Shown here: in pieces, positions 1 to 8,682 of the stretch
Numbering within the stretch: position 1 is the first letter of the stretch
Layout of the letters: each line of letters opens with the position of its first letter
Assembly: GCF_013344685.1 (NCBI RefSeq)
Contig: NZ_CP050137.1
Span: forward strand, 3,217,001 to 3,281,000
DNA length: 64,000 nucleotides
Direction of reading: 5' to 3'
DNA from: Sphingomonas sp. CL5.1
GTDB taxonomy: Bacteria; Pseudomonadota; Alphaproteobacteria; Sphingomonadales; Sphingomonadaceae
Position numbers and translations under genes: made by a program
The notes under the pieces: generated by a model
Database searches by the model: none
Told to the model about the DNA's origin: nothing
Seen by the model: only the letters and a program-made list of their open reading frames with translations

Positions 1-477
1 TGCGCGATCGGTCTTGGCGGCGACCATCAGGCCGGATGTGTCCTTGTCGATGCGATGGACGATCCCCGGCCGCGCCACCCCCCCGATGCCTGAAAGCGAG
101 CCTTGGCAATGGTGCAGCAGCGCGTTGACCAGCGTGCCGTCGAGGTTCCCTGCGGCGGGATGAACGACCAGCCCGGCCGGCTTGTCGACGACGATCAGAT
201 GCTCGTCTTCGAACGCGATCCGGAGCGGGATATCCTGCGCCTCGTTATGCGCCGGCGCGGGATCGGGCACGGTGACGGCGAAGGTCTCGCCCGCCGCCGC
301 CTTGCGCGCCGGCTCGCGGACGAGCTGCCCGTCGCGCGCGACCTTGCCGCCCGCGATCAGCACCTTCAGCCGCTCGCGCGACAGCGTGGGAACAGCGTCC
401 GCCAGCGCGCGATCGAGCCGCCACCCGTCGGCGGTCGGCGTGATCGTTGCTTGAATGACGGAAGCCCCCCGGTGCAT
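1..477 (-). CDS. rluD: RluD-type 23S rRNA pseudouridine synthase, N-terminal part (cut by window edge)
   Basis: This is the first 159 codons of an RluA/RluD-family pseudouridine synthase; the rest lies left of the window. RluD enzymes isomerise uridines in helix 69 of 23S rRNA. An S4-like RNA-binding region (about residues 18-70, with [15 protein letters not shown]) is followed by the start of the catalytic domain. The family motif [11 protein letters not shown] is at residues 141-151, so Asp144 should be the catalytic aspartate. The ATG at 477 lies only 10 bp from the divergent JAMM gene. RluD rather than RluC is preferred from the [20 protein letters not shown] stretch, but the end of the protein cannot be seen. 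Confidence 0.9.
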   Translation of the reverse strand, partial: MHRGASVIQATITPTADGWRLDRALADAVPTLSRERLKVLIAGGKVARDGQLVREPARKAAAGETFAVTVPDPAPAHNEAQDIPLRIAFEDEHLIVVDKPAGLVVHPAAGNLDGTLVNALLHHCQGSLSGIGGVARPGIVHRIDKDTSGLMVAAKTDRA

Positions 478-487
478 CGTGTCTTAG

Positions 488-907
488 ATGGATATGACGC
501 TCCGAATTTCAAGGTCGCTGCTCCGGCGGCTCGTCGCGGAAGCGGGGGCCAATAGGGAGGAGATTTGCGGCCTGCTGCTGCGTGCGCCGGACGGCAGCAT
601 CGGCGCGCGGCCGTGCGCCAATGTCCACCCCATGCCGGCCACCCGCTTCGAGCTCGATCCGGCGGCGCTGCTCGCGGCGCATCGCGCGGCTCGGATGGGG
701 GGAGATGCGGTGATCGGGCACTACCATTCGCATCCCTCGGGTGACGCCATGCCGTCGCGCACCGACGCGGCGCAGGCGGCCGACGGCGCGATCTGGCTCA
801 TCGTTGCCGGGAACGGCGAGGCGCGCGCGTGGCGGGCGGTCGGCGACGGGGCGGTGCATGGCCGCTTCGATCCGCTGACGATCCTGATCGACGAGGCTTG
901 CGCCTGA
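488..907 (+). CDS. JAMM/Mov34 (M67) metallopeptidase-like protein
   Basis: A 139-aa single-domain JAMM protein. The zinc motif is complete: a Glu in the EEICGLL segment (residues 24-25), HSH at 80-82, then seven residues, Ser90 and Asp93 (H-x-H-x7-S-x2-D). Bacterial members of this size cleave peptide or isopeptide bonds, often on ubiquitin-like sulfur carriers, but no ThiS/MoaD-like partner is in view, so the substrate is unknown. The gene diverges from rluD and is followed after 44 bp by chpT. A second ATG at 494 would remove only two residues. Confidence 0.85.
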   Translation: MDMTLRISRSLLRRLVAEAGANREEICGLLLRAPDGSIGARPCANVHPMPATRFELDPAALLAAHRAARMGGDAVIGHYHSHPSGDAMPSRTDAAQAADGAIWLIVAGNGEARAWRAVGDGAVHGRFDPLTILIDEACA

Positions 908-951
908 CTCCGCGCTTCGCCAAAAGGCCCGCGCCTGTTTGGGGGACCAAT

Positions 952-1596
952 ATGACGATCAGCCCGGTCGATTTCGCCAGCCTGTTATGCTCGCGGCTGT
1001 GCCACGACCTGCTGTCGCCGGTGGGGGCGCTCAATAACGGGCTGGAACTGCTCGCCGACGAGACCGATCCGGCGATGCGCGAGCGCTGCCTCGACCTGCT
1101 GGGCGAGAGCGCGCGGGTTTCGGCGAACAAGCTGAAATTCTTCCGCCTCGCCTTCGGGGCCGGGGGTGGTTTCGGCGACCTCATCGACACGCGCGAGGCG
1201 CAGGCCGCGATCACCGGGCTGCTCGGCGAGAACAAGCGGCTCGACCTCAACTGGCTGGTCGAGGAAGCGGAACTGCCCAAGACGGCGATCAAGGTGCTGC
1301 TCAACCTGGCGATGATCGCGGGCGACGCGCTGGTGCGCGGCGGCACGCTGGCGATCGGCGGCGAGAACAATGCCGGCGTCATCGAAATCGTGCTGAAGGC
1401 GGAGGGCGCGCGCGTCATCCTGGACGATGAATTGCGCGCGACGCTTACCGAGGGCGCGGGCGGGCGCGAGGTGACGCCGCGCAGCGCGGCGGCCTATATG
1501 GTCCATTCGCTCGTCACCGAGACCGGCGGATCGGTGCAGGTGAGCGCGCCGGCCGAAAACGTCCTGCTGTTCGGCGCGACGCTCAACGCCCGGTAA
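952..1596 (+). CDS. chpT: ChpT-like histidine phosphotransferase
   Basis: A 214-aa protein whose start (FASLLCSRLCHDLLSPVGALNNGLELL) matches the DHp helix of ChpT, with His18 as the expected phosphorylated residue. ChpT passes phosphate from CckA to CtrA and CpdR in the alphaproteobacterial cell-cycle relay. The C-terminal half resembles a degenerate ATPase fold with no obvious ATP-binding boxes, as in ChpT. The ATG at 952 was preferred because the in-frame sequence upstream runs back into the JAMM gene and reads like its shadow. It sits directly before the chemotaxis operon. It could also be called simply a histidine phosphotransferase family protein. Confidence 0.85.
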   Translation: MTISPVDFASLLCSRLCHDLLSPVGALNNGLELLADETDPAMRERCLDLLGESARVSANKLKFFRLAFGAGGGFGDLIDTREAQAAITGLLGENKRLDLNWLVEEAELPKTAIKVLLNLAMIAGDALVRGGTLAIGGENNAGVIEIVLKAEGARVILDDELRATLTEGAGGREVTPRSAAAYMVHSLVTETGGSVQVSAPAENVLLFGATLNAR

Positions 1597-1635
1597 ACGC
1601 TGATTTAACTGTCGCCGGGGCAAGGTCGCGGCGAC

Positions 1636-3915
1636 ATGGACGACCTGTTGCAGGAATTCATCGCCGAGACTCGCGAATCGCTGGAGGCGATCGCGGGCGA
1701 AATCGTCGCGTGGGAAGCCGATCCGGCTGACCGCGCGCGGCTCGATGCCATTTTCCGCTTCGTGCATACGGTGAAAGGAAGCTGCGGCTTCCTCGACCTG
1801 CCGCGCGTCGGCCGGCTCAGCCATGCGGCGGAGGACGTGCTGGCGGCGGTGCGCGCTGGCGAGCGCCTGCCGGATCGCGCGCTGGTCAATGCCGTGCTGT
1901 CGATCGTCGACCGGATCGGGGAGATCGTCGAGGCGATCGACGCTGGCGCCGGGCTGGACGACAGCGGCGAGGATGCGCTGATCGCGGCGCTCGAACGTCA
2001 GGATGACGCGCCGGCCACCGCGCTTCCCGTCCAGCCGGCCGTGGCGGCCGGTCGCGCGCAGAGCCGCAGCATCCGCCTCTCGGTCGATCTGCTCGACCGG
2101 ATGATGAACGGCGTGTCGGAGATGGTGCTGGCGCGCAACGAACTGGCCCGCCGCCTGCGTGAGACGGGCGAGGACGCGGCCGGCCATACGCTCGACCGGC
2201 TGTCGCAGACCGTCGCCGAACTTCGCGACACGGTGACGCGCACGCGGATGCAGACGGTCGATGCTTTGTTCTCCGCTCTCCCGCGCGTGGTGCGCGACAC
2301 GGCCGCCGCGCTGGGCAAGCAGGTGTCGCTGACGATCGATGGCGGCGACGTGGAGCTTGATCGCGAGATGATCGAGCTGCTGCGCGATCCACTCGTCCAC
2401 ATGGTCCGCAACGCGCTCGACCACGGCCTCGAAACCCCCGCCGAACGCCGCGCGGCCGGCAAGCGCGAGGCGGGGCGGCTCACCGTCTCCGCGCGCCAGT
2501 CCGGCAACCGCATCCTGGTCGAGATCGCAGACGACGGGCGCGGGATCGACACCGATCTGCTCGCCGCCCGCGCGCTGGCGCGTGATCCGGCGCGCGATGC
2601 CGAGATTCGCGGGTTGAGCGAGCGCGGACGGCTCGACCTGATCTTCGAGCCGGGACTCTCGAGTCGCGATGTCGTCACCGGCACCTCTGGGCGCGGCGTC
2701 GGGATGGATGTGGTGCGGACGAACGTCGAGCAGATCGGCGGCCGTATCGCGATCGCCAACCGGCCGGGGCGCGGGCTGAGCATCACGCTGGAAGTGCCGC
2801 TGACGCTGGCGATCCTTTCCGCCGTGATCGTCGAAGCCGGCGGCCAGGTGTTCGCGCTGCCACGACAGGCGATCGACGAGATCGTCTCGGTTCGCGCGGA
2901 CATGGTGCGGATCGACCCGATCGGGGAGGGGCGCCTCGCCACGATCAGGGACCGTCAACTGCCGCTGGTCGCGCTCGGCGGAATACTGGGGTTGCCGCAC
3001 GGCGCGCCGGGGCTGCTGATGGTGCTGGAAGTGCCGGGCGGCGCCTATGCGCTGGCGGTCGACGCGGTGCTGGATACCGAGGAACTGGTCATCAAGCCCG
3101 CCGCGCCGGCGGTGATGCGCGCGGGCGTCTATGCTGGACAGACCTTACCCGACAGCGGACGGCCGATGCTGCTGCTCGACGTCGCGGGGCTGGCGGCGGT
3201 AGCGGGGTTGCAATTCTCCGCGATCGAGCGCGAGGAGCCGCCCGTCGCGGAAGTGCCGGTGGAGGCGGGTGTTCAGGCATTGCTGTTCCACGATATCGAC
3301 GGCTGCCGCCGGGCGATCGCGCTGGCCGCGATCAACCGCATCGAGCCGCTCTCCCCGGACGCGGTGCATGAGGCCGCCGGACAATGGTGGATGACGAGCG
3401 GCGAACAGGCGGTCGGGCTGGTCTGCGCGGCGACTCCGCGCGCGGCGGAGACGGGCTGGTCCGTGCTGCGGTTGAACGAGGAGCTTGGCGCGCTGGCCTA
3501 TCCGGTGTGCGAGGCGATCGACATCGTCATGCTGCCGGCGGAGATCGCGCCAGCCTTGGGAGCCGGCGTCATTGCCGGTATCGCGATGATCGACGGCGCG
3601 CCGGTGGAGGTGATCGATCCGCTCGCCCTGACCGAACGGAACGCGAGCACGCGCCATGCGCCGCTGTGCCTGTTGCGCGGGGCGGAGGCCGGCTGGATGG
3701 AAATCTTCCTGAAACCGGCGATCGAAGCGGCCGGATATCGCGTCGTGCGGCGACTCGCGGAGGGCGAGGCGGCGGACGTGATCCTCGCGATGGACGACGA
3801 GGAAGTCGGCGGAGTCGGCGAGGAACGTATCCTGCGGCTTGGCCGCTCGCCGGGCGACCCGCTCTATCGCTACGATCGTGTCGCGTTGGTCGATGCACTG
3901 GGGAGGGCGGCATGA
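1636..3915 (+). CDS. cheA: Chemotaxis histidine kinase CheA with C-terminal extension
   Basis: A 759-aa CheA. An Hpt domain (about 1-105) carries His44 in the VHTVKGSCGF motif. A dimerisation helix pair follows (about 145-205), then a HATPase domain with N box HMVRNALDHG (Asn259), G1 DDGRGID (about 299) and G2 TSGRGVGMDVV. A CheW-like domain lies near 395-525. About 230 further residues seem to hold a second, weak CheW-like segment and a degenerate receiver-like end (AAGYRVVRRL..DVILAMDDEE). It autophosphorylates and donates phosphate to CheY and CheB. cheW overlaps its stop by ATGA. No CheY/CheB-binding P2 domain is obvious. The function of the tail is inference. Confidence 0.93.
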   Translation: MDDLLQEFIAETRESLEAIAGEIVAWEADPADRARLDAIFRFVHTVKGSCGFLDLPRVGRLSHAAEDVLAAVRAGERLPDRALVNAVLSIVDRIGEIVEAIDAGAGLDDSGEDALIAALERQDDAPATALPVQPAVAAGRAQSRSIRLSVDLLDRMMNGVSEMVLARNELARRLRETGEDAAGHTLDRLSQTVAELRDTVTRTRMQTVDALFSALPRVVRDTAAALGKQVSLTIDGGDVELDREMIELLRDPLVHMVRNALDHGLETPAERRAAGKREAGRLTVSARQSGNRILVEIADDGRGIDTDLLAARALARDPARDAEIRGLSERGRLDLIFEPGLSSRDVVTGTSGRGVGMDVVRTNVEQIGGRIAIANRPGRGLSITLEVPLTLAILSAVIVEAGGQVFALPRQAIDEIVSVRADMVRIDPIGEGRLATIRDRQLPLVALGGILGLPHGAPGLLMVLEVPGGAYALAVDAVLDTEELVIKPAAPAVMRAGVYAGQTLPDSGRPMLLLDVAGLAAVAGLQFSAIEREEPPVAEVPVEAGVQALLFHDIDGCRRAIALAAINRIEPLSPDAVHEAAGQWWMTSGEQAVGLVCAATPRAAETGWSVLRLNEELGALAYPVCEAIDIVMLPAEIAPALGAGVIAGIAMIDGAPVEVIDPLALTERNASTRHAPLCLLRGAEAGWMEIFLKPAIEAAGYRVVRRLAEGEAADVILAMDDEEVGGVGEERILRLGRSPGDPLYRYDRVALVDALGRAA

Positions 3916-4337
3916 GCCAGCCCGCGCTTCATCTGATCGGCAGCCTCGGCGATAGAGGTGTCCTGTTCGACGCCGCGCAGGTCAAGGCGGTGATCGATGT
4001 CGGGGAAATCGTGCCGGCGCCCGGCGCGGCGCCGGCGGTGCGCGGGCTCGCCGCCTTGCGTAGCCGCGTCGTGACGGTGATCGATAGCTGGCAGGTGCTG
4101 GGATTGCCCGCGCCTGACGGCGAACGTCGCCGCGCCGTCATCACGTCGGTGGAAGGGCAACTCTATGCCGTGCTGGTCGATGCCATGGAGGATGTCGCCC
4201 CGGTCGAGGTCACGCCGCTCGCGCCGGGCGTGGCGGTGGGCGATCGCTGGTCGGCGGTGGCGGCCGGAAGCGCGGTGCGCGATGGCCAGCCGATGCTGGT
4301 GATCGATCTTCCCCGGCTGGTTTCGCGCGTGGCGTGA
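3912..4337 (+). CDS. cheW: Chemotaxis coupling protein CheW
   Basis: A 141-aa protein consisting of one CheW/SH3-like domain (GVLFDAAQVKAVIDVGEIVPAPGA..VRGLAALRSRVVTVIDSW). It links chemoreceptors to CheA. The ATG overlaps the cheA stop in an ATGA arrangement, implying translational coupling. The same reading frame stays open far upstream inside cheA, but only this start gives a normal CheW length. No receptor gene is present in the window, so the receptors it serves must be elsewhere. Confidence 0.9.
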   Translation: MSQPALHLIGSLGDRGVLFDAAQVKAVIDVGEIVPAPGAAPAVRGLAALRSRVVTVIDSWQVLGLPAPDGERRRAVITSVEGQLYAVLVDAMEDVAPVEVTPLAPGVAVGDRWSAVAAGSAVRDGQPMLVIDLPRLVSRVA

Positions 4338-4401
4338 TTAACCTTGCCGTTACTGCTTTCTGCGATGACGGCATGTCATTGCGTTTCAACAGGATTGCGG
4401 C

Positions 4402-4767
4402 ATGAAATCGTGTCTCGTCGTCGATGATTCCAAGGTGATCCGAAAGGTCGCGCGGCACATTCTGGAAGGAATGGATTTCGCCGTCGCGGAGGCGTCGGAC
4501 GGGCGCGAGGCGCTCGATCACTGCATGACGACCACGCCGGACGTGATCCTGCTCGACTGGAACATGCCGGTGATGAGCGGCATGGAATTCCTCCGCGCGC
4601 TGCGCGAGACTGCGCTGGAATCACGGCCGAAGGTGGTGTTCTGCACCACCGAGAACGGCACCGCGCATATCCGCGCGGCGATCGATGCGGGCGCGGACGA
4701 ATATGTCATGAAGCCATTCGATCGCGAGGCGCTCGCGAGCAAGCTCCAGATCGTCGGCGTCGTCTGA
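4402..4767 (+). CDS. cheY: Single-domain response regulator CheY
   Basis: A 121-aa stand-alone receiver. The acidic pair is in VVDDSKVIRK, the phospho-acceptor Asp52 is in LLDWNMPVMSG, the switch Thr is in FCTTENGT and the conserved Lys is in VMKPFD. It has no output domain. Its place between cheW and cheB makes it the CheY of this operon; in alphaproteobacteria it may act on a flagellar motor or as a phosphate sink. The 64-bp gap after cheW is the largest in the operon. Confidence 0.92.
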   Translation: MKSCLVVDDSKVIRKVARHILEGMDFAVAEASDGREALDHCMTTTPDVILLDWNMPVMSGMEFLRALRETALESRPKVVFCTTENGTAHIRAAIDAGADEYVMKPFDREALASKLQIVGVV

Positions 4768-4780
4768 CCGGCGGCTGCCG

Positions 4781-5836
4781 ATGCCTGCATCGCCCGGTCT
4801 CCTGCGAAGGAATGCGCCGTCCCGGCCGCGTGTGCTGATCGTCGACGATTCGGCGGTGGCGCGCACCGTCCTGGCGCGGATGACGGAGGACGGCGGGCAA
4901 TTCGCGGTCGCCGGCGCCGTCGCGAACATCGCGGACGCGCTGGCCTTTCTCGGCGGCGAGCGGGTCGACCTGATCCTGCTCGATCTGGAGATGCCGGACA
5001 TCGACGGCCTGACCGGCCTTCCTGACCTGGTCGCGGCCGGCGGCGGCGACGCGCGGGTGCTGGTCGTCTCGTCGAGCTGCGATCAGGGCGCCGCGACGAC
5101 CGTGCAGGCGCTCGCGCTGGGGGCGGCCGATACGCTCGTGAAGCCGGGCGGCCCCGGCTTCGTCGGGCGGTTCGCGGAGGTGTTGCGCGAGCGGATGACC
5201 CGGCTGACCGAGCGCCGGCCCAAGCCGATACCGCCAAGAACCGTGGAGCGCCCCGCCATCGGGCGTTTCGATATAGTGGCGATCGGCGCCTCGACGGGCG
5301 GAATCCACGCGCTCTCCAGCCTGCTCCGCGCGGTGCCGCGGACCTTCGACCGGCCGATCCTCATCACCCAGCATCTGCCAGCCTCCTTCTCGCCCTATTT
5401 CGCGGCGCAGATGGCGGTGCTCGGCAATCGCCCGTGCGATATCGCGGGGGACCGGATGCGGCTCCATCCGGGGAGGATCGTGGTCGCACCGGGCGATGCG
5501 CATATCGTCGCCGTGTCGCTGGGGGATAGCGGCTGCGCGCTGCGGCTGTCGCGCGAGCCGGTCGCCAACGGCAATATGCCATCGGTCGACCCGATGCTGT
5601 CGTCGCTGGCCGAGGTCTATGGCCCGCGCCTGCTCGCGGTGGTCCTGAGCGGCATGGGCCGCGACGGGCTGGAGGGCGCCGAGGCGGTCCGCCGCGCGGG
5701 CGGCACCGTGGTGGTGCAGGACGAGGCGTCGTCGGTCGTCTGGGGGATGCCGGGCGCGGTCGCCGGGGCGGGCCATGCCGATGCCGTCATGCCGCCGGAG
5801 GCGATCGGCGAGATGATCGCCGCGCAGGCGCGATGA
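4781..5836 (+). CDS. cheB: Protein-glutamate methylesterase CheB
   Basis: A 351-aa two-domain CheB. The receiver (about 18-135) has Asp68 in LLDLEMPDIDG. The methylesterase domain (about 165-345) has catalytic Ser171 in GASTGG, a His in ITQHLP and an Asp in GMGRDG. It removes methyl or amide groups from receptor glutamates for adaptation and is activated by CheA. It begins 13 bp after cheY and its stop overlaps the cheR ATG. The N terminus has a short basic lead before the receiver, so a start slightly downstream is possible. Confidence 0.92.
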   Translation: MPASPGLLRRNAPSRPRVLIVDDSAVARTVLARMTEDGGQFAVAGAVANIADALAFLGGERVDLILLDLEMPDIDGLTGLPDLVAAGGGDARVLVVSSSCDQGAATTVQALALGAADTLVKPGGPGFVGRFAEVLRERMTRLTERRPKPIPPRTVERPAIGRFDIVAIGASTGGIHALSSLLRAVPRTFDRPILITQHLPASFSPYFAAQMAVLGNRPCDIAGDRMRLHPGRIVVAPGDAHIVAVSLGDSGCALRLSREPVANGNMPSVDPMLSSLAEVYGPRLLAVVLSGMGRDGLEGAEAVRRAGGTVVVQDEASSVVWGMPGAVAGAGHADAVMPPEAIGEMIAAQAR

Positions 5837-6684
5837 CCCAGCCGTCCGAGCCGGCCAGCGCCAGCACCGCTTCGATCGGCGCGCTCGCCGCGCTGCTGGC
5901 GGAGCGGACCGGGCAGCAGCTTTCCTCCTCGCGCACCTGGCGGATCGACGTCGCGCTGAAGCCGCTGGTCGCGGAATGCGGGCTGGCCACGATCGAGCAG
6001 CTCGTCCAGCGCTGGCGCGCGGACAAGGATGCGGCGATGGGCGAACGGATCGTCGACGCGCTGCTCAATCAGGAAACCTCCTTCTTCCGCGATCCCGGCA
6101 TCATCGACACCTTCGCCGAGGCGGTGCTCACGCGCGGCAAGGGCGGCCTCCGCCTGTGGTCCGCCGGCTGCGCCTTCGGTCAGGAACCATTGTCGCTGGC
6201 GATGGCCTTCGCGGAGCGTGGCGCGACGGCCGAGGTGATCGCCACCGACGTCTCGCCCGGCGCGCTCGCGCGGGCGCGGACCAGCCGGTACAGCCAGTTC
6301 GAGATACAGCGCGGCCTGCCGGTAACGCGGATGCTGCGCTGGTTCGAGCAGGCCGGGAGCGACTGGGTGGCGGTGCCGGCGCTTCGCGCGCATATTTCCT
6401 ATCGCCGCCACAATCTCGCGACCGACCCGCCGCCACCCGGCCGCTTCGACGCGATCCTGTGCCGTAACGTATTGTTCTATCTGGCGCCGGTGCTGCGTAC
6501 ACAGATACTGAGCCGTCTCGCCGATGCGATGCGGCCCGGCGGGCTGCTCATGCTCGGCGCGGGGGAGACGGTGATCGGCCTTTCGAACCGCTTCGTGCCG
6601 AGCGCGCGCTTTCGCGGCTTCTACGAACTGGCGCCGGTGCGCGCCTGCCAGTCTTCACTTGGTTCCGCCACCGCATCGGGCTAG
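5833..6684 (+). CDS. cheR: Chemoreceptor methyltransferase CheR
   Basis: A 283-aa SAM-dependent methyltransferase that methylates receptor glutamates and opposes CheB. It has the usual CheR N-terminal helical part followed by LLNQETSFFRDP, the SAM-binding strand LWSAGCAFGQEP, the acidic motif TDVSPGAL and the late motif LCRNVLFYL. It overlaps cheB by 4 bp and is the last gene of the operon. The adaptation pair is therefore intact although no methyl-accepting protein is encoded nearby. Confidence 0.92.
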   Translation: MTQPSEPASASTASIGALAALLAERTGQQLSSSRTWRIDVALKPLVAECGLATIEQLVQRWRADKDAAMGERIVDALLNQETSFFRDPGIIDTFAEAVLTRGKGGLRLWSAGCAFGQEPLSLAMAFAERGATAEVIATDVSPGALARARTSRYSQFEIQRGLPVTRMLRWFEQAGSDWVAVPALRAHISYRRHNLATDPPPPGRFDAILCRNVLFYLAPVLRTQILSRLADAMRPGGLLMLGAGETVIGLSNRFVPSARFRGFYELAPVRACQSSLGSATASG

Positions 6685-6727
6685 CGATATCCCCGGCGGC
6701 CGTAGCCGTCTGTGATGAGGACAGGCA

Positions 6728-7417
6728 ATGAAGGTGATCGAGGCGCCGTCGCCCAATTTCGACGACCGGTCGCTGCCGATCACGATGATCGTGCTTCACT
6801 ATACCGGGATGCAGGATGGCGAATCCGCTATCGCCCGGCTGCGCGATCCGGCGGCGAAGGTCTCCTCGCATTATGTCGTGGCGGAGGACGGCACGATCCT
6901 GCGGCTGGTGGAGGAGGAGATGCGCGCGTGGCACGCGGGCGCGTCGCACTGGCGCGACGTGGATGACGTCAACTCCGCCTCGATCGGGATCGAGATCGTC
7001 AATCCCGGCCACGAATTCGGCTATCGCCCGTTCCCGGACGAGCAGGTCGACGCGGTGATCCGCCTCGTCCATGACATCAAGGACCGCTACGAGATCACGC
7101 GCGGCAACATCGTCGGCCATTCAGACGTGGCGCCGGCCCGCAAGCGCGATCCGGGCGAGCTGTTCCCGTGGGGCAGGCTCGCGCGCCTTCGGCTGGCGCT
7201 GCCGCGTCCGACGAAGAACCTCGTCGACCCGATGTGGAGCCAGTCCGGCTTCCTGCTCGCGCTGGAACGGTTCGGCTATGACGTGAGCGACGCGATGGCG
7301 GCGATCATGGCGTTCCAGCGCCGCTTCCGCCCCGAGCTGATCGATGGGGAGATCGATGCGGAATGCCGCATGATCCTGCTCGCGCTGCTGCTTCCCAAAC
7401 CGCAGGGAGACGATTAG
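6728..7417 (+). CDS. N-acetylmuramoyl-L-alanine amidase (Amidase_2, AmpD/AmiD type)
   Basis: A 229-aa zinc amidase that cleaves the lactyl-amide bond between MurNAc and the stem peptide. Zinc ligands by family comparison are His24 (IVLHYTG), His131 (GHSDVAP) and Asp141 (KRDPGELFPW), with the His-to-Asp spacing of ten seen in AmpD. Residues about 175-229 resemble a small peptidoglycan-binding domain (FGYDVSDAMAAIMAFQRRFRP). No signal peptide is visible, so a cytoplasmic role in muropeptide recycling is likely, but an AmiD-like lipid-free periplasmic role cannot be excluded. The gene ends just before rnpB. Confidence 0.88.
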   Translation: MKVIEAPSPNFDDRSLPITMIVLHYTGMQDGESAIARLRDPAAKVSSHYVVAEDGTILRLVEEEMRAWHAGASHWRDVDDVNSASIGIEIVNPGHEFGYRPFPDEQVDAVIRLVHDIKDRYEITRGNIVGHSDVAPARKRDPGELFPWGRLARLRLALPRPTKNLVDPMWSQSGFLLALERFGYDVSDAMAAIMAFQRRFRPELIDGEIDAECRMILLALLLPKPQGDD

Positions 7418-7426
7418 GAGGGGCAA

Positions 7427-7801
7427 GCCAGAGGGCCGGGCGACCGCGGCTTCCCGCAAGGGAGGGCGAGGAAAGTCCGGGCTCCACGGAACGACGGTGG
7501 CGGGTAACGCCCGCCGGGGGCGACCCCAGGGAAAGTGCCACAGAGAGCAGACCGCCAACCGCCCGGCGACGGGCGCGGCAAGGGTGAAAGGGTGCGGCAA
7601 GAGCGCACCGCGCGGCTGGCAACAGCGGCGGCATGGCAAACCCCACCGGGAGCAAGACCGAATAGGGGCGGCAAATCGGCGTGTTCCCGCCGGTCGCCCG
7701 GGTTGGTTGCTTGAGCCCGTCGGCGACGGCGGGCCTAGAGGAATGGTCGCCCAGTCCCGGTCCGCCGGGATGGACAGAACCCGGCTTACAGGCCCTCTGG
7801 C
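7427..7801 (+). ncRNA. rnpB: RNase P RNA, bacterial type A
   Basis: Catalytic RNA of RNase P, which trims tRNA 5' ends. The two ends pair perfectly over 11 bases (gccagagggcc at 7427 with ggccctctggc ending at 7801). Hallmark blocks are present: gaggaaagtccgggctcc near 7468, ccagggaaagtgccacagag near 7527, and agaggaatggtcgccc followed by gacagaacccggcttaca at the 3' end. The 375-nt length fits an alphaproteobacterial A-type RNA. Open frames running through it are not genes. Exact ends could differ by a few bases. Confidence 0.97.
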
Positions 7802-7846
7802 ATTTTCGCTTTGCGTGGGCGGGGCGAGTGCCTATCTCGCACCCGC

Positions 7847-8383
7847 ATGGCGCGATCGAGCAGATCAAATGACTGGGGCTTCCCTCGCTGGCGCGGCTAC
7901 GGCTCCAGCCGGGAAGCGCGGCAGGTGCGCATCTGCGATCGCCACGGCTGCGACGAGCCGGGGGATTGCCCCGCGCCGAAATCGCCCAACAGCCCGGATC
8001 GCTGGTATTTCTGCGAGCGGCACGCGGCCGAATACAATCGCGGCTGGAACTATTTCGAGGGGCTGGACGCGGAGGAAGCCGCCGAGCGCGAGGCGGCGGA
8101 GCGGCGCGACGCTTCCGGCTTCGAGCAGGCGCGGCACTATCGCTGGGCCGGGCCGGGCGACGGCACGCGCTCGCGCGACGAGATGCGCGCACTGGAGGCG
8201 CTTGAGCTGGAGCCGGACGCCGATTTCGACGCGATCCGCGCGGCATGGCGGCGGCTCGCCAAGGCCAATCATCCCGATGTCCGCCCCGGCGACGCCGAGG
8301 CGGCGACGCGCTTCCAGGCGATTCAGGCGGCCTATGACGTGCTGCGTGTCGCCGAGGAGGCCAAAAGCTGGCGCCCGGCATGA
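7847..8383 (+). CDS. J-domain protein with N-terminal Cys/His segment
   Basis: A 178-aa protein ending in a J domain (about 118-175): EALELEPDADFDAIRAAWRR, the HPD triad at 142-144, then FQAIQAAYDVL. J domains stimulate DnaK ATPase. The N-terminal part has clustered Cys and His residues (ICDRHGCDEPGDC and YFCERHAAEY) that could bind a metal. No G/F or C-terminal DnaJ substrate domain is present, so it is a specialised co-chaperone, not DnaJ. The start at 7847 was chosen because the longer frame begins within a few bases of the rnpB end. It overlaps the next gene by 4 bp (ATGA). Confidence 0.85.
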   Translation: MARSSRSNDWGFPRWRGYGSSREARQVRICDRHGCDEPGDCPAPKSPNSPDRWYFCERHAAEYNRGWNYFEGLDAEEAAEREAAERRDASGFEQARHYRWAGPGDGTRSRDEMRALEALELEPDADFDAIRAAWRRLAKANHPDVRPGDAEAATRFQAIQAAYDVLRVAEEAKSWRPA

Positions 8384-8682
8384 AGCGCGCGCGCTCCAAC
8401 TGGCAGGAGGCGGTGCTGGTATGCGACAAGTGCAGCCGCAAGATCGACGGCAGCTTCGGGCCGAAGGGGCGCGGCCGGCTTGCCAAGCTGCTCAGGAAAT
8501 GTCCCGGAATGGGAAAGGGACGCAAGGCGACGGTCGGTGTGATCGAGACGAAATGCCTCGGCCTCTGCCCGAAACATGCCGTGACGGTGGTCGACACGCG
8601 CCACCCCGGCGAGTGGCTGGTGGTCGAGCGCGGTGAGGATGTCGCGGTGCTGGCCGAGCGTTTCGTCTCGCTCGGAGATTAG
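8380..8682 (+). CDS. (2Fe-2S) ferredoxin-domain protein
   Basis: A 100-aa thioredoxin-like 2Fe-2S protein. Cysteines at 15, 18, 41, 59 and 63 (VCDKCSRK, KCPGM, TKCLGLCP) resemble the cluster ligands of this family, although ligand assignment is uncertain. Redox partner and pathway are unknown. Its ATG overlaps the stop of the J-domain gene, so the two are translationally coupled, and sufE converges on it with a 4-bp overlap of stops, hinting at an iron-sulfur theme. Confidence 0.8.
   Translation: MKRARSNWQEAVLVCDKCSRKIDGSFGPKGRGRLAKLLRKCPGMGKGRKATVGVIETKCLGLCPKHAVTVVDTRHPGEWLVVERGEDVAVLAERFVSLGD

Noticed and set aside
985-3000. Minus-strand open frame of about 671 codons
   Set aside because: Antisense to chpT and cheA, whose Hpt and HATPase motifs are unambiguous.
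7305-8636. Open frames on both strands across the RNase P RNA
   Set aside because: The RNA structure and conserved blocks of rnpB explain this sequence; the frames have no protein motif.
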